Below are positions 1 through 12,645 of a stretch of DNA of 64,000 nt, piece after piece. Source of the stretch: Armillaria gallica. Its lineage: Eukaryota; Basidiomycota; Agaricomycetes; Agaricales; Physalacriaceae. Position 1 is the first letter of the stretch; each line of letters begins with the position of its first letter. A program made the position numbers and the translations under genes. Under the pieces are notes generated by a model. That model saw only the letters and a program-made list of their open reading frames with translations, was not told where the DNA came from and made no database searches. The stretch covers positions 992,001 to 1,056,000 of the forward strand of contig JBANDB010000005.1 of the NCBI GenBank assembly GCA_037576215.1, written 5' to 3'.

Positions 1-452
1 GAAATATTCACACCAGCTGCATTCAATCGATCTTCCTGACTCAGATTCCCTACAACATCACCTGGATGCACAATTCACTCTGCTCAACAATTGAGCTCGA
101 ACTATGGCAAGAGGCATTTGCTGAGGACATCCGCAACCTGTTGACAACGGTCAAGAAAGCACTGCATCCTGCTATGATGGCGAACTTTTATGAAAAGCTG
201 ACTGAAACCTTCTCATCAGCGATATGCCCTCTACCATTGTGGCATGAGCCAGATATTATGCCCTTCTTAATACAAGCATTCGGAGATAAACTGGACAAGG
301 ACCTCACTGGACAGGTGTTGGTGAGTGGCCTTGCTGTTCCCATGGACCGGTGTACTGAGGAGCAGGATGAGGTGAAGGGAATGCCTAATTGGCTCACTGC
401 TCTTCTGAGTCTCACCAACATGCTAACACAGGCAGGTTGCTCAAAGACATAG
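1..452 (+). CDS. partial open reading frame entering from the left edge, unidentified
   Basis: A frame open from base 3 to a TAG stop at 450-452 encodes about 149 residues and has no start inside the window, so it is probably the last exon of a gene that begins further left. The first internal Met is at 66. Composition is ordinary (Leu, Glu and Trp rich, acidic) with no membrane segment or low-complexity tract. I do not recognise the family. The downstream 40 bp shows no obvious splice donor, so the stop may be genuine. It could also be an exon of a decayed gene like most others here. Confidence 0.4.
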   Translation, partial: NIHTSCIQSIFLTQIPYNITWMHNSLCSTIELELWQEAFAEDIRNLLTTVKKALHPAMMANFYEKLTETFSSAICPLPLWHEPDIMPFLIQAFGDKLDKDLTGQVLVSGLAVPMDRCTEEQDEVKGMPNWLTALLSLTNMLTQAGCSKT

Positions 453-2346
453 TATGCCACTGAATTTCTATTTCACTAAATACAATTCGATGTGGGGACC
501 TCGTTCAGCTGTGGATCTGTTTTTCATATCTTCCAGATTCCAGGCATCTCAGAATTCAATGTCCGATATTCGCTTGGCTGTAATCAAGTAGGCTCATATT
601 GCTTCCATGCTCCCTTAGCTCCAGGCCTATGTAAAGTCTTAAAATATGAGGTAATTTTACTCCCTTCTCTCATCATCCCATTAATTCCTACCTTTCTCTC
701 TTATAGTCTCCCCCCTCTTCCTCTTCTTCTACCTCGCCTCCACTAGTCTCATCCCCAGTGTTGAACATCCCTCTGGCTGTTCCTCGCTCTGTATGCTCCA
801 TTGTCGAAAGAGTTGGGTTCGAAGGTCTCGGTCCTGTGACCATATGGCATGTACCTTGTCAGGCCAGAGGGTTTATTGATTGTCTCTCTGACGACGATGA
901 GCTCACTGTTGATAATGGTGAGTCTTTGTACTTTTCTCATTGCTTTCAGTCTCACTGACATTGTGTAGGCCTCCTCACTTGACTTGTCATCAGAGCGGAA
1001 TCCTGATTACATCGTACTCGCCATTCCTTTTGTGTATCTCGATTTTTATTAACATGCCATTAGAAGCTCGTCCGCTGTTGAAATCTAACTGTACAGTGAA
1101 CTACCATTTCCCTTCAATCTGGGCTGACACATATTTTCTCCAGTGCATACACACCCTCGTCACAGGTTACTTTATTGGTGGTGGACTCAATAACCTGCTC
1201 AGTAGGTAGTTCCACATTATATGTATTCCATTAACTGACACATTGCCCTTCACTTGGAAGGGGGTACAACTGGCTGCAGTTTAAGTTGTCTGTGCTCCAA
1301 TGTATGTGGCTCTGCTTCATTATATTTTCATTAGCTTATGTGTCGTTGGATTTTACAGGGCTCCGGAATTTGTTGCTCGTCGAGGTTTGTGGGGCATTTT
1401 GGGTATCGTATTGGACTGAGACGGCACGCCGGTTGTCATGCTCCTGTATGGATGAAGCAAGGGGGAGTTATTAGGAATAGAATTGAGCAGAGATGCATTG
1501 GAACAAATGCTGCTGAGGTAAGTTTATTTTGATTCCTCCAGAAATGATGATCTAATCACATGCTGTCTTTTGAAGTCTGCAGGCTGGTGGGCATTGAGGA
1601 TGTGTTTGGTATTGGAATGATTCTCGCAGCAGGACTCTGCATTCTATAATGGTGAGTTGATTCAACTTGTTTGTTCTCATCGTTTCTCACATGGTATGTT
1701 ATGTCCTGAAGCTCGTTACTAAGTCATTTAGGCACTGATTTTTACAAAGAGCATAGACAGTGGCCTTTGGGAGGCTCAAATTGCAATGGGGAAGGATTGA
1801 GTGGAGTCAGTGTACATGCTAAGTGTGGACACTGAGAAGTACAACTGATCTGAAATTTGATAGATGCCATCTCATTGACATCCTCAGCAGTTGAGCTGTC
1901 AGCATCAAACATGTGGTCCGACTCGGAATTGTTTATGCAGCGGGATAAAGGCGCATTGTCAGTGAAGACATTAGACACGCAAACTTGTGGAACAGCAGGT
2001 TCAAATGGGAATTATATGGGAGAGTACAGATGGCAAGGTGAGCTTGTTCATTTATCCACTTCTGATTAATCTAAAAAGTGAAATACAGGCCGGTTACAAA
2101 TCTGAGTGCTCGGCATTTACTTTCAGTATGCGTCGGAAATGTTGTTGCAGCGAAAATGGAAGGACTGACGGATTTCATAGTCAAAGCCAAACATTTTCAT
2201 CTAAAGATCCAAATGTAATAGGTGAGTGTGATTCTGTCAACGCAGCATTTTGAGGACTGACGGACACTTTACAGATAGTAGAGCAATAAAAGGCACTTGA
2301 AAGGTAAGCATATTGGTAACCTTTGACGATAGCAAACTAACATGAA
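453..2346 (+). other. exon-like remnants of unidentified multi-exon gene(s)
   Basis: Several short open stretches are bounded by good splice signals: an acceptor before about 760 and a donor at about 918 (GGTGAGT); an acceptor at about 1359 and a donor at about 1518 (GGTAAGT); an acceptor near 1580 and a donor at 1650; an open stretch from about 1857 to a donor at about 2037 (AGGTGAGC); and an acceptor near 2087 with a donor at about 2219. The pieces between are acidic or basic soluble-looking peptides. I cannot assign a family and cannot join them into one confident frame; the exon near 1360-1517 has stops in two frames. Probably one or two decayed plus-strand genes ending just before the Helitron 3' end. 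Confidence 0.3.
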
Positions 2347-2503
2347 CAAGCCTATGCCCTGTGTCTTCGTCACAATTCCTGGACCCTCATACCTCAGGTC
2401 CCAGCAACCTGACTACGACACAGGACTTCAGCTTGTTGGGGCCCGCCCCAAACCCGGCTTATTGCTTAGGAGTGTCAGTTATTAGTTTAGAAAGAAATAT
2501 GTA

Positions 2504-5500
2504 TTATGAAGGTAATAGAGCCTCAGGATATACAATATTCAAAGTGTCTGTATACTTTTCTGTATCTGGAAAGAGAACTTGAATCCATTGTCCAGAAGTG
2601 CAATGGCTAAGTGCTACATAGAGTTGTCCATGTGAAAAAACTGGAGTATGCAAATCCAATCCAACATAGGTAACTGACTGGCCTTGAGACTTATTGATTG
2701 TCATTGCAAAAGCCAGCCTGACTGGAAATTGGCGACATGAAAATGCAATAGGGAGCTCAGCTGTATCAGCATTGATTGTGATATGTGGGATGAAGACGGT
2801 CTTGCCTGCATTGTTGCCACTGAGAAGACAACATTCCAATACATGAGGATGAAGGCATGTGAGAATCATTCATGTCCCATTGCATAGGCCATTTGCTGGA
2901 TCCAGATTGTGTAGGAGCATGAGAGGGCATCCAATCTTGAGAGCCAGCTTTGCACGTGGTAAACCGGAGGCATTGAAATTTTGAAGAAATTCAACTGGAT
3001 AGAGAGTAGCAGCATCATCCAATTCATCCTCTATCATCTTGTCAGTACTCCAATATACTGTCTCCTGTCCTGGGAACATCTCCAGAACCTGCTGATTGAC
3101 TTCATCAACATCATCATTGCATCCAGAGAGAATTGTTCTTTCTAAAAAGAAGTGATCTTGAAAATTGCCAGCTGTGATATTTGGATAAATGTATCTGATG
3201 AGCCCAGAAAGTGAAGAGTCTGCAAGGCGCATGGAAGCAGGAAGAGAGATGGTTCGATCTTCAGTGAGTCCTTCACCTGCACCAACTGTAAGCAGCCAAC
3301 GTGCAAACTCTACATTTTCAGGAGTCTGATCCAGGCGCATGTTTTTCTTCAAATGGATGACTTCAATGTGAGGCCATAAAGGTGAATGGCAAAATGAAGC
3401 TGCAACAATCTGCTCCCGTGATCCTCATGAAACAACTGGCAATGTCTGATGAAAGTCTCCTAAAATAAACAGTCAGAAATAATGATCTATAATGGCTCAA
3501 AGTAAAAACACATACCACCAAAAAGAACTGTTTTTCCACCAAAAGGAGCATCCTTATTGCAGATATCACAAAGAGTATGATCAACAGTCTCAATATCATG
3601 CCGGTTCTGCATAGGAACCTCATCCCAAATGATGAGAGAAGTTTGACAAAGAAGTTCAGCCAGATGAGTCCCTCTGCGAATGTTGCATGTTGTATCATCA
3701 CGTGAGGGAATTGGAATTTTGAAAATGCTGTGGCTTGTATGCCCTCCAACTAAGAGAATTGCTGATATACTGGAGGAGGCACAGGTCAATACAATCTGTC
3801 CTTGGGCACGAACAGCAGCTGCAATAGTATTGCATACAAAAGTCTTTCCACCACCTCCAGCACTATGCAGAAATACCAATTTCCCTTGTTCATTCATAGC
3901 AGAGTCAACCACAATATTGTAAGCAGTCATTTGCTCTTCATTGAATGTTTGAAGGTTGTTAGCAACTAATTGCTGCAGAGATGGGATATCATAGGCCAGC
4001 TGTGCAGCCAGAAGAGGATTATCCTCATAAGCAGCCCAGTCCATGGTAGAGGCTGGCATCTGGATCCACTCAGAGAGACGACGACCATGAGATTGAAGGA
4101 GTTTATCAATAAGATGAAGACCGAAATCATAGAGCTGAGCATCTGTTGGATTTGGAACATCATGTTGGTGGAGCTTGTGTGCCAGATCATCACAAATGTT
4201 CTCCTTGAACTCCTCCCACAGCTCATCTGGCTTTGCTGGCTGGCAGAAGAGAAGGAGGGTCACAAATAATGATCGCAACTGTGCTCCTGACTGCATAATT
4301 GCAGCCTCCTCTAAGCATTGCCTCCATTCATTATCATTTTCCAGCAAACCCATGGCTATGCATGCCTCCTTGAAGGTAGCACACTCCACACTATTGACAG
4401 TGCATAGATGTTGGAAAGATTGAGCGCCAGCAACAGCTGTCAAAAGAAGCTGCAGATAGAACCGCTCCCCAGATGAGGGGGCAGCCTGATACATTCGGCC
4501 AATAGTACCACCAATAGTTGTGTGTCTTTGGCATGTCTTCCAGCGTTTCTTGTTCTTGTTCCAGGTATAGTGGGCAGGAATATCTTGATACAGATACTGA
4601 CGTGCACTGGGATCTTTTTTGTTGAGATTGAACCATTGTAACAGAGTTGTTGTCTTTGCCTCAGCTGCTGCTAAGATCTCTTCTGGACTGTTGGTCTCAT
4701 CATATGTGATGAGATGTTCATCAGGAAGATGGACCTGCAGACGCACAACATTTCGCTCCTCCTGATGTAGCCGGAAAGAAAAGATTCTCCAGCATGACTC
4801 GATAGCAGAGATGTAACGTGCATCCAGAAACTCCTTGATCTCATCATGATCCTGAACCTCCGATGTAGTCCTATCGTGGCCCTTGTAGATGTATTTGTGG
4901 ATATATTTTATGGCCTTAACAGACACACAGACCTCCACATTGATGTGACAATTGTATCGTGCACTGAGATAGGGATTATATGGGACAATATCACAGTTGG
5001 TATAGACAGTTCAGGTTTCGCCATGCATCTTGACATACTCGCGACCATTGTTGGGGCGTGCCAGATTAGGATATCCATCAGTGGTGAATTCTGTCTGCTC
5101 ATTGAACTCCTTTGGAAAATTCTTTGTACAGCGACCATCAGGCCCCTTGCAGCGATGATCACAGGGACCATGAACCATGCATTTTGTAACCACCTCATGA
5201 AGAATTGGATGTGTTTCAGGATCAGGTATCTGAGCACATGAGACTGAATCTGCATCAGCAGGTGAGCGAATCTTGTCTTCTGGATCCAGAAAAATCAGAA
5301 GATGCATATGAGGGAGTCCATGCTTCTGAAATTCGATAGTATGCACAACAGCCCTGACTTTGCCAAATATTCCACCCTTTTTGATTTCCTACAGTAAGGC
5401 CTCCTTCTTCAACTGAAAGACCCTGGCCACAATATCTGGTCGATCCTCCACTTTCTGATCAGGTCCATCTGTGCGCTTCAGAGCCTCAACAATTTCTGGC

Positions 5501-7420
5501 CACTTTGGGTTTGCCGTCATCGTAAGAAAGATATCTGGCTTCTGCAAAGCTCTACAAATTGCCATAGAGTCCTGATACACCTGATACATCGCACGGGGAC
5601 TGCCAGTATGTGATGAAGGGAGGACAATATGCTGGCCAGAGTCTTGCAATCCATCAGCATTAGTAGCTGCATCCACCACTCCCTTATACAGATCTGCACG
5701 GATAGTTTTCTGATTGTTCCAAACCCAGTTGAGATCACTTTGTTCAATTGAGGCCCATGCATCCACAACATACTGCTGGGTCAGGCTCCCTCCTTTAAAC
5801 AATGGTGCATCTGGTTCAACAGTTGGGCGCTCATGAAGATGATAAGCTTAATACATATGTTGGGTGACCTTTTTACGCTCTGTACAGGTTCCTGTCTCCT
5901 CCAGAGGGATATATGGATTCCAACCCAGTTCTCCATAAGGAAAGAGAAGAACATAATGAAGAGACTGATAGCTTGGATGTAGCTGGCTGATGTGTTTAAG
6001 AGATTGATCATGCATGCGTAAGACAATATCCCATTCGTTCTTCACTGGCTCTGATCCATCTCCAGGAATGACAGCAGCCAACTCATTTGCTGTTGGCAGA
6101 TTGTACCGCTGACCATCAGTGCCATCGCCCACATGCAGTTGCACTTCAAGATTTGGATACTCCTCACGGGGTTTGTCCTTCATGATGAGATAGGCGTGTC
6201 GATATAATGGGACATATGGATTTACATCATGGAGCAATCCCTGCAGTGCAGACATAATCTCAGGCTTCAGATTAGGATTGTGATGATTATGCATTCCCAA
6301 TGCCTCCATTGGATCATGTATATACAGCTGTGCATAAGACATCTTTTGGTTTTCTCCAGGTAGCAGAGATCCCATCCGATGGTGAAGCTCACCGGATATA
6401 CGGAAGGAGTATGGTCCAGAAGAATTTGTAACTGCCTCATCCACCTTTACAGCCACTGATGTAAATGCTAAAGCTGCATTGTACTGTTGGATATTTTTCA
6501 TAAAAGTATCAGACATTGGACTGATGCCACACAGAAGATTTCGGAGAATGCCAGGAGCAGGATGGAGATTAGGGAGTTTAACCTGTCCTTGCAAGCAGCA
6601 CATGCCAAAACGGGGTCTGGTCCTTGACTTGTTCTTGAGACGCTCATTATACCAATGTGGTGCACCACAGTGTTCACAAATCCACTCCATTTTTCCAATA
6701 CTCTGCTGAGAATGTGGTTCAACATATGGATGTCTCGCATAAGGAAGTAAGGAAGGTATGGTCCTTGGTCGCGGTGGTGTAGGTGGTGCAGGTGGTGGTG
6801 GTGTAGGTGGTACTGGAGGTACAGGAGGTGGTGGTGGTGGTGGTGATGGTGGTGGTGATGGTGGTGGTGGTGTAGGTGATGGTGGAGGCAGAGGTGGTGA
6901 CTGTCGGGATTCATTAACAGAATTCATCATATCAATATCAGGTGGTGACAATGCACATGGAGGATGATTCCCATGGCTGTGACCTCCTCTCCCTCGTGCA
7001 TGTCTACATCCACCACCATGCCCACGGCCCTGTGGTGGCAAAGGAAGCTGCGGAACAGAAGCATTATCACGTGCAGGCAACTGTCCGCCAGGTGCACCAC
7101 CACGTGCTTGCCTACGATGCCCTCCTCTGGTGGGAAGAACAGGATGAGGTGGTACTGTAGGCATAGGATGTTCACGTGGACAATCCAGTTGAGATGGAAT
7201 GTGGGTCTCAGGTGGGATGTTAAAACGTGGAAGTTGAATATTGGGATCAGGACCTGGATGAGGAGATCAGCCACGATGATGAGAAGGAGAAGTCATTTGA
7301 AGATGTTGAATACAATCATGCTTCCGCTCTGCCTGATGATCATGCTCAGGCATACTGGGAGGAAAGTCAAAGGCATCATTCCTGGAGGGTGTAGATGGAT
7401 TCCTGTTGGAGGAAAGCTAT
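2504..7420 (-). pseudogene. Helitron Rep/PIF1-type helicase, one intron, six in-frame stops
   Basis: Rolling-circle transposase of Helitrons: an HUH endonuclease with two tyrosines fused to a superfamily 1 PIF1-like helicase. Reading down the minus strand there is a proline-rich N-terminus (codons at about 6760-6910). Next is the CEHCGAPHWYNE zinc-finger-like motif (about 6650-6690) and the Helitron_like_N region (5389-6500). The HUH motif HGLPHMHLLIF lies at about 5290-5325 and the two-tyrosine motif KYIHKYIYKGHDR at about 4870-4910. The helicase has Walker A SAGGGGKTF (about 3840-3875), Walker B LIIWDEVPM (about 3610-3640), and motif VI AMTINKSQGQSV (about 2675-2712). A 56-bp intron (3460-3515, GT..AG) interrupts FGGDF and is conserved in the second copy. 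In-frame stops lie near 7266 (TGA), 5848 (TAA), 5389 (TAG), 5011 (TGA), 3427 (TGA) and 2870 (TGA), with the frame intact across each. The start is uncertain; an open frame reaches an acceptor-like site at about 7420. Confidence 0.9.
6760..6910 (-). repeat. GGT-type trinucleotide tract encoding a polyproline linker
   Basis: Imperfect (GGT)n on the plus strand, read on the minus strand as a run of Pro with Ser, Thr and Val spacers, inside the N-terminal part of the Helitron protein just before the CEHC motif. The plus-strand Gly-rich frame is only its shadow. Such tracts are length-variable and may differ between copies. Confidence 0.8.
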
Positions 7421-8180
7421 GAGCATCTCACCCAATCTATCAGATATAAAAAACACATACATTGCAGGGTACAAACAGATGGCAGCAATGGACTCAATCA
7501 CAGAGCAACAAACCTCTCTACCATAGAAATCTATAATTGACCGCAGACGGACCACAAAATTTGGTACAGAGGAATTCGATGCAACAACAGCAGTTATGGA
7601 GCTACACTTCCACAAATAGAAGGGGGGGCAACTATATCTGTGCGAACACAAATACCCAATCGGTCCTGCCACACCAATCTCCCTGACTTGTTGCGCTTGA
7701 CAGAGGCCCCTATTCACAGGCATGCAGGAGGGTAGGCTTGTCACCAATAACTGTGCCCTAAAGAAAGGAAAGAGGCTCAGAACCGAATCTGAGAGCTCTC
7801 GTCTTTGCTTTGACACAGAAATTGAGGGGATCACCCAGCGGCACCTTGATCTACTCTGTGCAAATGATCTGAACAGAAAGCAACCAAAGACAGACTCCAG
7901 AAGCAAAGGGAAGTCACTCCTGTGAGAGCAAACAGGAACCCAGGGCAAGAACACCTGAAGGGACAATCAGTCAAAAACAGGCTCCATCAAAGATTGATGA
8001 GCAGTACCGTGAAAAAGGTACCAAAATAGCCTAAAAGAGCGTGATCAGATGGGCTAACATCATCAAAGAAGGAACTAATGCTTACCTGGGGCGACGCGGC
8101 ACAGGGGACGCGAAACGGAGCACAGGAGCAGGGGGCGGATGGCAAGCGCACAAAAATTGCAGGTGGCATTGCGGCGGAAT
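7421..8180 (-). other. 5' leader region of Helitron H1
   Basis: Between the shared Helitron 5' end and the start of the Rep/helicase frame. It contains a 196-codon minus-strand open frame (7376-7966) that is Ser/Leu/Cys rich and matches nothing I know, and GC-rich sequence with several CpGs. It probably holds the promoter and untranslated leader. A TAG at about 7423 (CTCATAG) could be a splice acceptor feeding the main gene. Confidence 0.4.
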
Positions 8181-8961
8181 TGAAACTCAGCCGGATAATG
8201 CCATGGTCTGGCAATGGCCGCAATTTTCAAAGTCTGCTATCTTTGTCATCATCAACCTGTATTAATATATAGTGTTGGGGCCCGCCCCAAACCTGGCTTT
8301 TTACTATGACATGTGATTGAATCTCTGTTGTTTGTTTGAAGCCACTGCAATGGAGCAAAATGCTTTTATAAGTGCCATAAAGTATTGTTTTGTTACTTCT
8401 GTAAGCCATGTAATGGACAGGTAGGGACTCTCATGATTTGGGTGATCATTGTTAATAGCTGTCATTACCGGCAGGAGAGAGAGAGATACAGATTCTTGTT
8501 CTTATGTCCCTGACTCAGATATCTGACATGGTGGGTGGCTATGGTCATCATTTGAACTCTGATAATTTTTATAAGACTTACATCCATTGACATTCAGTGC
8601 CCATTGTCAACTTGTTGCTCAATCATTGCTCATTGCCTGATACTTGTGTTGTTGCTATAGCATGGATAAGTAGTCTCAGTTGAAGCTCAGTTAGGAGCCC
8701 ATCACACCAATGATGTGCTGTGGGGAGAGTAGAGGCTTGGTAGAGGCAGAAAAATTGAAACTTACCTGGTCTGCATGGTGGTATGGCAATGGTCATCTAT
8801 GACATGGTAACTGAGTAAGTATGTTATAGCTGAATTATTAAAGTCAAAGCCCTCTGGAGCATGTCACATGCTCTCATCCCATCTTCTTGTTTGTTATTGC
8901 AATGATCTCCTTCTTGGACATTATGACTATTAGTTCATTTCCATATTTTAGTTATTATGTT

Positions 8962-9411
8962 TAGGGATGTGCATCATACTGTTAAGGCTGTGCTCATTCA
9001 GCTACTTATGGTTACTATATTTACTTACTCTGTACCTTATTCTGACTTACTATCTGACCATATTATATCCAATTTCTCAACTCACTTGCTGCCTGGCTGA
9101 CAGATACAATTGTAGACTATGTAAAAATTATTGGCCATGGTATGGTATGATTGATGTCATATCCATACCATGTCCATATGGTTATCTATATATGGATATC
9201 TGGTGCCAAAGGGTGAGTATTATGTGCTTATTTTAGGTCATAAGTACTAACATTTATAGCATATAATAGTCTTCTGTCCCTCCCTCAATGACAGTATTGA
9301 AACTGTATGAATACAGCCATATTTTAGGTCATTAAAGTTGACCATGGTATGAACCCATATCTGTATATACAGTACATAGCCACCATACTATGGGTATGGT
9401 GCACATCTCTA
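8962..9411. mobile_element. hAT-like MITE of the TAGGGATGTGCA family, in H2
   Basis: Starts TAGGGATGTGCATCATAC and ends GTATGGTGCACATCTCTA, inverted ends of about 18 bp. It is flanked by ATTATGTT and CTTATGTT, an 8-bp direct repeat with one mismatch. 450 bp, no coding capacity. The 8-bp target duplication is the hAT signature (family knowledge). The transposase source is not in this window. Confidence 0.75.
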
Positions 9412-9696
9412 CTTATGTTCCCTTGCTTTCTCAGACTTTAAAGTAATATGTATATCTCATAATTTGTACTTGTTACCTCAGCTTGTTGCTCTACACAGAC
9501 AGAGAAAGGCTGAGGTGAGCTGTTCTGTTCTGTTCTGTATTTCTTGTATTTATTGCCTTACTTACATCTCACAGTATAGCATAGCACATATTCTTATAGG
9601 TAATATCATCAGCTTATTGCTCTACATGAACAGAGAAAGGCTAAGCATAGCACATATTCTTACATGAATGGTCTTCTTGCCATTTCTACCTGCTGG

Positions 9697-10051
9697 TAGG
9701 GATGTGCACCACACCATTACAGATACGACCATAACAATATGGCTGTAGACCATACAAAAAATCTTGCCTACAGTACAGTATTGCTGATGTGAAATCCATA
9801 CTGTATCTGTACTGTTGTCCATATATGGATAGTTCCATGATGACAGTGAATGACTGTCATCAAAGTGTAAGTGTAATTTGCTTCATTGAGATCATAATTA
9901 CTGACCTTGATGACATTGAACAGTCCCCTACCATTCTCTCAACAACCACACTTCAACTGTATGGGTATGGCTGTATTTTGGGTCATCAAAATGCTCACAG
10001 TATGGACCCATATCTGTAGCCACTGTGATATGGATTTGGTGCACATCCCTA
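9697..10051. mobile_element. hAT-like MITE with perfect 8-bp target duplication, in H2
   Basis: Starts TAGGGATGTGCACCACACC and ends GGTGCACATCCCTA. It is flanked on both sides by CCTGCTGG (9689-9696 and 10052-10059). Other Helitron copies keep the unoccupied site in reverse complement, e.g. at about 47,053-47,065 (CCCAGCAGGTAAAAATG), which confirms the insertion boundaries. 355 bp, non-coding. Confidence 0.9.
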
Positions 10052-10509
10052 CCTGCTGGGGGAAGGCTTAAGCCTTGCCAAAGCCCCATAATAAGCAAAT
10101 TATAGTATAATCAGTCCATGTATATGCATTACCTGTCCTTGAATGGTCTCCTGGCCCCTAATCTTACCTCCTAATTTGTCATTTGATGTTTATTGTTCAC
10201 TTGTTGGTTGCTCAATGCTTATTGTTGATACTCACTTTGGAGCATATAGCACCCTGTCAGCATGCATAGGTAGTCAATAGTCACAGTTTAGGGAATACTG
10301 GGTGCAGGACATGCCCCAATGATTTGCCATGTGGGGATGAAACACTGATAAAGGTATGTACAGGCAGCAGCACTGTAGAGAGGCAAAAGACAGCAGCAAT
10401 GGCAGTGCAACATAATTGAAACTCAGCTGGAATAGGCCGGAGTATGGCAATGGCCGGAAAATTCAAACTCAGCTTATTATGTCATCATCCACCTCTCTTC
10501 ATATATAGA

Positions 10510-12645
10510 TTGTATAGACTATGGTCTTGAACATCGAACTGAACTTGAGAGCAAAATAGATGATATTGGAAATGTAGAGTACATGTTCTGTAAATATTGA
10601 GGCCATGATGGGTGCAGACACATTGCAGGGTGCAGATGTGTATATGCGGCAGGTGCATATGTGGGGAGTGTGTGCAGGAGGAGGACTAAACAGGGATGTT
10701 GCAGGAAGGAAGGGAGGCCAGACGTTTTGCAGGGAGAGTCATCTTGTGGCTGTGAGGGACGTAGTGTGCAGGTGGGGAGATCGTATTGTGACTGTGAGTC
10801 CAAGGAGTCCGTCAATTTTATAGAGATGGGCAGTCTCACGGAAGATGGATCAGATACCGGTCAGGGGATAGATGAGGGAGAGACCAAGTACAGGATGGTG
10901 GCAAATAGGAGTTTATGGAGCAGATTCACGGAAGATGCATCAGAAGTCAGACTCGATGGAGGTTATGATACTCAGGTGGGATATCTGGTGTGTCTCTTTC
11001 TGCTGACTCACAATTGGTTTTTCAATATCAGAAGAATCTTCTTCAGCAAACGCCCAGACATTGAGATCAGGCAATCAAAGAACTACAGTACTTCCATTCT
11101 GATTTTTAGCTTGGCCTCAGGCTAATGCCCCAAGGTAGTTCAACTATGGTACACATCAACTAGAACCTTGCCCCAGTTCCATATTCGACAAGCGGAACAT
11201 TGTAGTCCTCCTCTTCAAAGTCTTCAATGAAAATGAAGGGCTACTCACATGCATGTTTCAGTTACTGGGGTACGGGAAAGTCATCTATTGTTCGCTCCAT
11301 CATCTTTAGGGAGTCAGGCCTCACCCAACAGGATTGGCAACCAGTTTTATTGCATATTGCAATCCAAAGTGACCCCTGGTTTCCCTGAGATTGTGAGCCA
11401 CTGCTACCAGTGACTGCTGCACCACCTACGCACCAGGAGAGCTGTTCTCAACATTCATGTAGATCATAATTCCCAAAGGATGCATCATATTCATCGACAG
11501 AAAGGTGGTTACATTGAAATCTTTCACCATGTTGTAGGCTTAACTATAGCTACTCAAGTATTGGGCGTGAGGGAAAATGTGAGCTGGCAGTGGTGTAGCT
11601 GCTGCCAAGCAAACCTTTTCCTCACATCCATCCACAGTCACCATTAGTACATGTGCATGTCATTCAAAAAGTAGAGTGCTTCAAGTTCCCATTAGTCGAT
11701 AAATCCCATGTGAACTCAAGGTAGTGGGCCTTACTTAGTTATTTCTTTTGCGTCTGTCCTCGATTGATACCTCCGCCGAATGACATGGATGAGTGCAAAG
11801 AGTTTCACCCATAGACATTGCTAACATAAGTACCACCATCTCTGAACATGCTGATAAAGCAACTCCCTGTAAAAACTGGGAGTGTTTTACCATATGCACA
11901 GCTTGAAGCTGAAGCACTGAGTTTGAGGGTGTCCCATGATGTAATAACAGGAATGGAGTCACGGAATTCACACAGCCTAGGCCTGAACAATGAATGCAGT
12001 TCTGCTATCATTCGAGCCAGCTGCAATGATGATGATGATGATGACAATGATGTGCAGATGGGAACAACAGGCCTGGAATTGGACTGATGTACCTGGGATT
12101 TGATATTGTGTTGTCCTACCTAGAGTCTCTACAATGCTTGTGCATCTATCTACCACTCATCTCTAACTATGCTGGGATACTTGAGACAAAAGGATATTGG
12201 CTGTAAGGATAGATATAATAGTTGCATAGTTGGCCAGTGTTATTTCTAGACGTCTGGTGAATTCCCGGCCCATTTTTCTTGTCAATGGAGGTACTCATAT
12301 TGAGATCTTTGAAAAATAAGAAGAGCATTATGGTATCCACATCTATGAAGGTAACATGGTCATGAGATGCTAGATAATGGAACTATGCACATTGATAGAC
12401 GAAATATAAGTACAGAGCAAAAAATGTCACGTCCACTATGAGAAGGGGCCAGAACTGGAGAATATTCACATTGACCGATGACATATAGAGCAGGAACAAA
12501 AACCTGTCTTCCCCTCAACAGAGTGCATGGGATTAGAAGAGTCCTGTGAATGTTCAGGCTGTACCTGCTGTGCACTGGCAAAGGGTCATGCTACCTGGTC
12601 ATGGACCCGAACATTGTAAAAGCACCCCTCGTTGCCAACTTTCAC
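10510..12645. other. no recognisable gene
   Basis: Contains an acidic plus-strand open frame (10661-11125) and a short plus-strand frame (11848-12087) that ends in an Asp run encoded by a GATGAT microsatellite at about 12,027-12,047. I recognise neither, and neither has a convincing start context or splice pattern. The rest has scattered stops in all frames. Confidence 0.5.

Larger units (their letters stand above)
2347..8273 (-). mobile_element. long Helitron, coding but decayed (H1)
   Basis: A 5.9-kb rolling-circle element on the minus strand. Its 5' terminus at 8273-8272 reads CTATATATTAATACAGGT; other copies here start TCTATATATTAA, so the first T appears mutated. Its 3' terminus ends CATAGGCTTG at 2347. 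About 95 bp at the 5' end and 130 bp at the 3' end are shared with the short non-autonomous copies in this window (H2-H6). Near the 3' end are two potential hairpins: TTGGGGC/GCCCCAA around a GG loop at about 2437-2452, and GGACC/GGTCC-type pairing nearer the end. The interior encodes one Rep/helicase gene. The 5' end abuts H2 directly. The Rep/helicase frame has six premature stops, so this copy cannot encode its own transposase. Confidence 0.85.
8274..10509 (-). mobile_element. non-autonomous Helitron H2, 3' end truncated
   Basis: Minus-strand copy of the short Helitron. The 5' end at 10509 reads TCTATATATGAAGAGAGG with an A on its 5' side (10510), as expected for insertion between A and T. 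The 3' end stops right after the TTGGGGCGGGCCCCAA hairpin (about 8275-8292), where H1 begins, so the last roughly 105 bp of the family terminus are missing. It carries two MITEs (8962-9411 and 9697-10051); without them it is about 1.4 kb, the same as H3 and H5. No coding capacity is recognised. Confidence 0.8.

Noticed and set aside
6758..6967. Gly-rich plus-strand open frame
   Set aside because: It is the antisense shadow of the polyproline tract of the Helitron protein on the minus strand.
7376..7966. 196-codon minus-strand frame as a separate Helitron gene
   Set aside because: It is Cys/Ser/Leu-rich without motif, lies in the leader of H1, and has no counterpart in other copies in this window.
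12027..12047. GATGAT run as a regulatory element
   Set aside because: A simple trinucleotide microsatellite; nothing else supports a function.
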